Shown piece after piece: positions 59,101-64,000 of a DNA stretch of 64,000 bases. The DNA lies in the NCBI GenBank assembly GCA_025403435.1, contig CM046348.1:22007899-22071898 (forward strand). The letters run 5' to 3'. Both the position numbers and the translations under genes were made by a program. Each line of letters opens with the position of its first letter. Position 1 is the stretch's first letter. The DNA comes from Artocarpus heterophyllus (taxonomy: Eukaryota > Streptophyta > Magnoliopsida > Rosales > Moraceae). Below the pieces are notes generated by a model. That model did not search any database. It was not told the origin of the DNA and saw nothing but the letters and a program-made list of their open reading frames with translations.

Positions 59101-62100
59101 GAGGTCATCAATTTATTAGGCAAGCATCCATGTCGAACATAGCACATAAATATGGAAACATTTGGGGTTGAAAAAAGTACCCCAGCTCCAGGGGCTGACA
59201 GTTCTTTGTAGCCACCCTTTTCCTGTCAACGTAAAATCACAAAGCAAAAGTGGGTGACTTGGGTGACTTTTTAAATTTGTCAATAAGCTTAGCACTATGC
59301 AAAGTCTGAGTCAAGCAATAGTTGACATGCATACTTCAGAACCGTTTCCCTGATATGCTGCAAGCTTTTTTTCATACTTTTTGAGGATATCTGACACATT
59401 GTGACCGGTACTTTCCCCTCCACCAATTTCCTCAATATCACTCCTGGTCTCTTTTCTGTGAGTGCCACCCCCAAATTTCTCTGCCAATTCATCCTCAAAT
59501 TCTAGAGTTCGCTGCAAAGCCTACACACCAGGTAAGGCAATAAAAATAGAAAGAACAGATCCTTGCAATTGTCAATCAACAGATTAGTTGCTTAAGTTCA
59601 CACATTTTCCAATTTTTTAAGAGGAAGGCATAATTTATATATCACAGGAAACATGAAATAAAGGACACCTGAGCAAGTGCAGTGAATATAGAGGCTGGCT
59701 CATGGCAAGAGAAATCAGATTTGCAGGAAGCACTAATATATGAGGGGGTGGGGGGGCAAAAAGTAAAAATACTAGGGTGAAAGTAGCTGATGGCCCACTG
59801 AAACAAAATCCAGATGCATTACATAGTTTAATCTAACTGTAACTGATCGTATGTTGTCTGAATAAACTTCAATAAAATAGCCGTGCAACCATTAAACAAT
59901 TCTGAAGGAGGGACAGATATATACAAAATTTCAATTTACTTGCATGTGTAATCAGTTAGAACAACATAAACAATATCAAAGGTCAATAAAACTACATTAA
60001 TGAGATACACAGCTCACCAACAATAATGTCCCAACATCTGGCTTTTCTTTCAGATTATTAAGTATTTCCTCCAGTTGTTTCCTGAAAACAGCCCCATTCA
60101 AGTTATAATGGCAAAAGTAGCATCTCTTTCACTGTGTGAACTTATTTAGACCAGACAATGCAACACATTCTAGGTCTCCGTTCACCAGGGTCACTACACC
60201 AATATCTTGAATATTGTAAGTTGTATATAAGTCTTCAAATAAATCTAACCATTTCTGGCCTCCACATAAAAATTACAAAAATTACACAAAGATTTATTAC
60301 AGAAGACAAGAAGATCATACCTTGTCGTTTTACAGAACTGAATACAGAGTCGATATGGAACATGCCACGGAAGAGGAAAAATCTTCCAGATCTCTTCATT
60401 TGTTCTTATTCGCCGTTTGATCCATGCATATCGTCGTTCAGTTTTATCCAACTTAGCAAGTTCTAGAATCATAACAAATATTAAGAAACTCAAAATCCAT
60501 TTAGTTTAAAGGAACTCTATAAACATATCTCAGATACTAATTTGTACACGACAAAATAGGAACTTGAACAAACCAGCTCCTTCAAAGATCTGTTCATAAG
60601 ATGTGAGTTCCCTACTGCAAAAGTTATTTACCAACTCTTCTCTTACAGACGCCTCTAAAGCATCAACAACCAAACAAGCATCAGATAATAGCCGGAGTAG
60701 ATTAGTTTCTTCTGTCTCTTTTCCAGTGCCCAAGCTGAGAATGAATGTGAAAAAAGATTACTTAGGAAACAGGAACTGATGGTCTCACAGTTACAAATTG
60801 GTCACCAATAGGGGGGAATGATATTTGTCAATCTCAATATTGAGAATCAACCTAAGTCAAGAAGATATAAGGTCGAGTTGATTTCAAGAAAGAAACTGAG
60901 ATTTCAAATCTGCGTAGTTATTGTATCAATAAAAAAAACTGAAATTCAACAGGGCACATGGAGAGCACAGAATGCAGTCAACTTGTACACGTAACAGTGA
61001 TCAATGAAAGCTCGAGAAAACCTCAAACTGCACCATGTCTTAAGTCATCAAAGAAAAGAATAACAAGGTAATTTAACTTAGTCCCTTCAGTAGTGAATTT
61101 ACACATTTGCTTCGACAACATACCTTGAGAAATCAGAAAACACATGTGACTTGAGTATTTTCTTGATATTCTTAAATTTCTCTCGGAGCTCTGTGATTTT
61201 TGGAACATCCCTATAGGCTTCAAAATGACTACATAGTTGATTCACAGCCTGAAAAATAATAATGAACAAAGAATTAGAAATGAAGCAACTTTAATGAAAA
61301 GTACAAACTTAATACTCTTAAGATGATAACGATGTAATATTTCAGTTTAATAAAGCTATTTGCAACCTCTGGTATATGGATTTTGCATGAAAACGCAAAT
61401 TTATTTATCTATGTTTTAAATATCAGCAATTGCATACGAGGAAAAAAGGATACCTAAAGAATTGAAGGAAAAAAAAATTCAATAAAACATGCCGCATATG
61501 GAACAAAATAATAAAAAAAAGAAACTTAAGCTATGCATTACACAAAAAAAAAATAGAAAAAACAAACAAGGTATGTTAATGGTCTACACTAAAAATGACG
61601 CCATAACGTATATACCACAAGTCAAAAAACTCCTACTGAATCATCAGCCAAAAAAATACCTCCAATTGTGCAGCTGCCTCCTTGTATTGTCGTTTTGAAG
61701 CCATTACTTGAAGCTGCTCAACAGCAGAGACTGCCAGAACATGAAAGTGGTGTTACTTGGAAATTGTAAAGATATGTATGTTCCTTCAATCTTCTAATTG
61801 GAATCAAACAGTCAGCTGATTGCACATAGCGAGCAGGGGAATCACACTATTAAAGCGAAGTTCCATTTGGAAGTTTTAATTTGCAAGTCACAGATGTCAG
61901 TTTCAGGTTCATTTAAATAATTAGCTATTTTGGGGGCCAAACTGTGCAGCAACAACTTTAGTTTCTAGATTATTACAATATTGTTAAGACATCCACCTAC
62001 TACAGCCTAAATAATGCAGTTGATGCATGATTAAAAGCAGCACAGAACAAACAAATGTGTGTACAGAGGCCTGCATAAGCAGTTCTGGCACATTTGTTGG

Positions 62101-63213
62101 CATGTTATTGCTGTGCTCTTTGATACTTTCATTAAAGTTTTATAACTCCAGTGCCTGGCTGTCTGCACTCGGCAATAGTGCAATGCCACTCAGACTCATA
62201 ACTTATGACTTAATAACATGCTACACGGGACCATACACCATTCATTAGACAATTCAAAATATCTTTCTCATTAGATTCTTAAATATCAAACTCACTAGGG
62301 ACCATAAAATGAAGCAAGTCTTGGCACTAGCAGGACTCGTTGTAAAACCAATAAAAGACAAGAACACTACCTAGCATAGTAAGACGATGAAGAGCAGTAA
62401 TTGTTGTTGTTATATGCTTCTTCGCAAAGTCCAGCTTCTTTATATCACGACATATTTCCTGAACCATTGTCTCACTTTGCTCAGCTTTGCTCTTGATTTC
62501 TCGAATCTTATACATGAGTTCCTACATTACAGGAGAAGAAATAAACACTATGATAACAACAAAGAAATCCACATAAGACAAGTATTTCCTAAATCAAATG
62601 CGAATATACCTCAACAGCATGTGTAGCAGCAACAAGATCCTCCTTTGCTTTAGTTCCTGAATTACTCTGGAACAATGGCCAATCTACTCGATTACAAAGG
62701 CACACATTTTACTAAAATCATAACTACAAAGTTGTATTTTTGTTAAAGTATGCTCATAAAGCTTCTAATTACAAACCCAAGAGGCAAGTAGGGCATTGGG
62801 AAAAAAGAAAAGAAGAAGAAGAAGAGGAAGCAAAATTTATTACTTGCTGACGAACGGCTGCTAAGATTTCAGCATCCACCCGCCGAATCTCATTATGGAT
62901 CTTTTGCATAAGCGGCTCAACCCCAGACAGAGATTCCTCTGAATATTAACAAAGGTTCATGATATCAGTATAATAACAAGTAGAGTAAGATAAATTATAT
63001 GATCATCAGAAGATACGCTCAAGTATCCTAAAGATCAGAATTGTAAACCCAACAGAAAATTACAATACTCAAATGCAAAACATCTAACTCTTGACAATCA
63101 GATTACAAATACGCTAATTCCAATCTATATATGTATGCATGTATATATACACATATATGGATACCTGTGGGGAACTTCTGGTTAATGTACTCCAAAGCGC
63201 TAGACTTGTACAT
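53159..63213 (-). CDS. VPS53: VPS53, GARP/EARP tethering complex subunit
   Basis: Twenty-four exons on the minus strand, all GT-AG: 63213-63165, 62938-62844, 62666-62610, 62521-62371, 61730-61660, 61248-61124, 60734-60574, 60462-60321, 60081-60018, 59520-59335, 59222-59181, 58729-58625, 58545-58486, 58001-57924, 57681-57574, 57465-57400, 56920-56843, 56743-56610, 56527-56434, 55570-55493, 54734-54672, 54314-54246, 54160-54065 and 53467-53159. They total 2481 nt in frame, 826 aa, the expected plant VPS53 length. The N-terminal part has the Vps53-type helical region ([33 protein letters not shown] coiled coil). The middle has SYEQIF and [17 protein letters not shown]. The C-terminus has [14 protein letters not shown] and [10 protein letters not shown], then an Ala/Pro-rich tail ending [15 protein letters not shown]53 acts with VPS51, VPS52 and VPS54 to tether endosome-derived vesicles at the trans-Golgi; in Arabidopsis it is HIT1, needed for heat and osmotic tolerance. 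No lesions seen. Confidence 0.96.
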
Positions 63214-64000
63214 TGCTCAAGTTACTATGTTCAGTCCTCTTATCAATTTGCAAACTGATCGCACAATTCGTACTGGAACATAAAGAAACAGGAAATTGGA
63301 TCCAACTAAATCAATGATTTCTGAATTCCATTAGTTTTAAAAGGGGGAAACAGGAACCCAACTTACAACAAATACCAAAGTAATCAAACTAATATCAATC
63401 TTCCAGACATAGTAGATAATCAACAAGAAATCACAATAGCTAAACACAAACTAATCAACATAGCAATTTTCACCAATTTAAACAAAAAATCACAATAGAA
63501 ATTTTCAACAATAAAACAAATTCCAAAAACATCAATCAAATATCAACTGATTCCACAATAAAACTAAACTTCAAAAAAAAAAATTAAACACAAAACCTCA
63601 ATAATCTATAAACAAACAAAAATGACAAACACAATTGTGCTCTTATCATTTGCATGGTCGACAACTTCAAGCTTGGGCATAACCATAACCAAAATCTCCT
63701 TCTCCTTTTCACTCTACTGTTTTCTGCTTTCCCCAAATACTAATCGGCATGCTTGTTATCTCCGTTGTTCCCACTCGTCAACGTCTCAATCTCATCTTCT
63801 CAAGGCAAACCAATTTTGCAAATTATAAAAACCACATAATAACCCAAATGAATAAACTCATTTCAAATGAATAAACCCATTTAAGAAACACATTTCGTGG
63901 ATGTATTTAAGCATGGGCTACAGATAAAAAAATTAATCTTTTCAATCTAGCAAGATTCATCTTAAACTGACACAATATATTACATTCAAACATTTAGCAA
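63214..64000 (-). other. VPS53 upstream region (window end)
   Basis: AT-rich sequence upstream of the VPS53 ATG on the minus strand. It probably contains the leader and possibly a 5' untranslated intron, but I cannot place the start site. Nothing else is identifiable before the window ends. Confidence 0.4.

Overview
This is nuclear DNA of a flowering plant, very probably a eudicot. The evidence is three intron-rich protein genes with GT-AG introns and plant-specific products, AT-rich spacers, and several plant transposable-element families (Tat and chromodomain Ty3/gypsy, copia-like LTRs, Tourist-like and hAT MITEs). I saw no rRNA, tRNA, CRISPR or bacterial feature.

Layout. 1-1228 is AT-rich flank with one MITE. 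1229-12038 is a complete, old Ty3/gypsy element of the Tat type on the minus strand, with 639-bp LTRs and a perfect 5-bp target duplication. It carries an extra, oppositely oriented gene (aORF) with its own G-box, TATA box and two introns. 13210-14718 (minus) is LHCA3, a photosystem I antenna protein, in 3 exons that join to 273 codons. 15.3-22.2 kb is MITE-rich spacer. 22449-26797 looks like a copia-type solo LTR split by a Tekay/Del-like solo LTR (23295-25651). 26907-35945 is a young chromodomain Ty3/gypsy element (minus) with about 2.15-kb, nearly identical LTRs, a perfect 5-bp duplication, and three in-frame stops in gag-pol. These insertions split an unidentified gene-like fragment (about 22.3-36.26 kb). 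38008-38577 is an hAT-type MITE. 39196-43186 (plus) is a mitochondrial DEAD-box RNA helicase of the PMH/RH9-RH53 type in 7 exons (636 aa). 43.2-53.1 kb is spacer with two foldback elements, an hAT-type MITE and two Tourist-like MITEs. 53159-63213 (minus) is VPS53, a GARP tethering subunit, in 24 exons (826 aa).

The three host genes are unrelated: chloroplast light harvesting, mitochondrial RNA splicing, and endosome-to-Golgi tethering. They do not form a pathway. The most unusual system is the convergent, independently promoted, spliced antisense gene inside the Tat retrotransposon. All reading frames, splice joins and repeat matches were made by eye; no database or alignment program was run.
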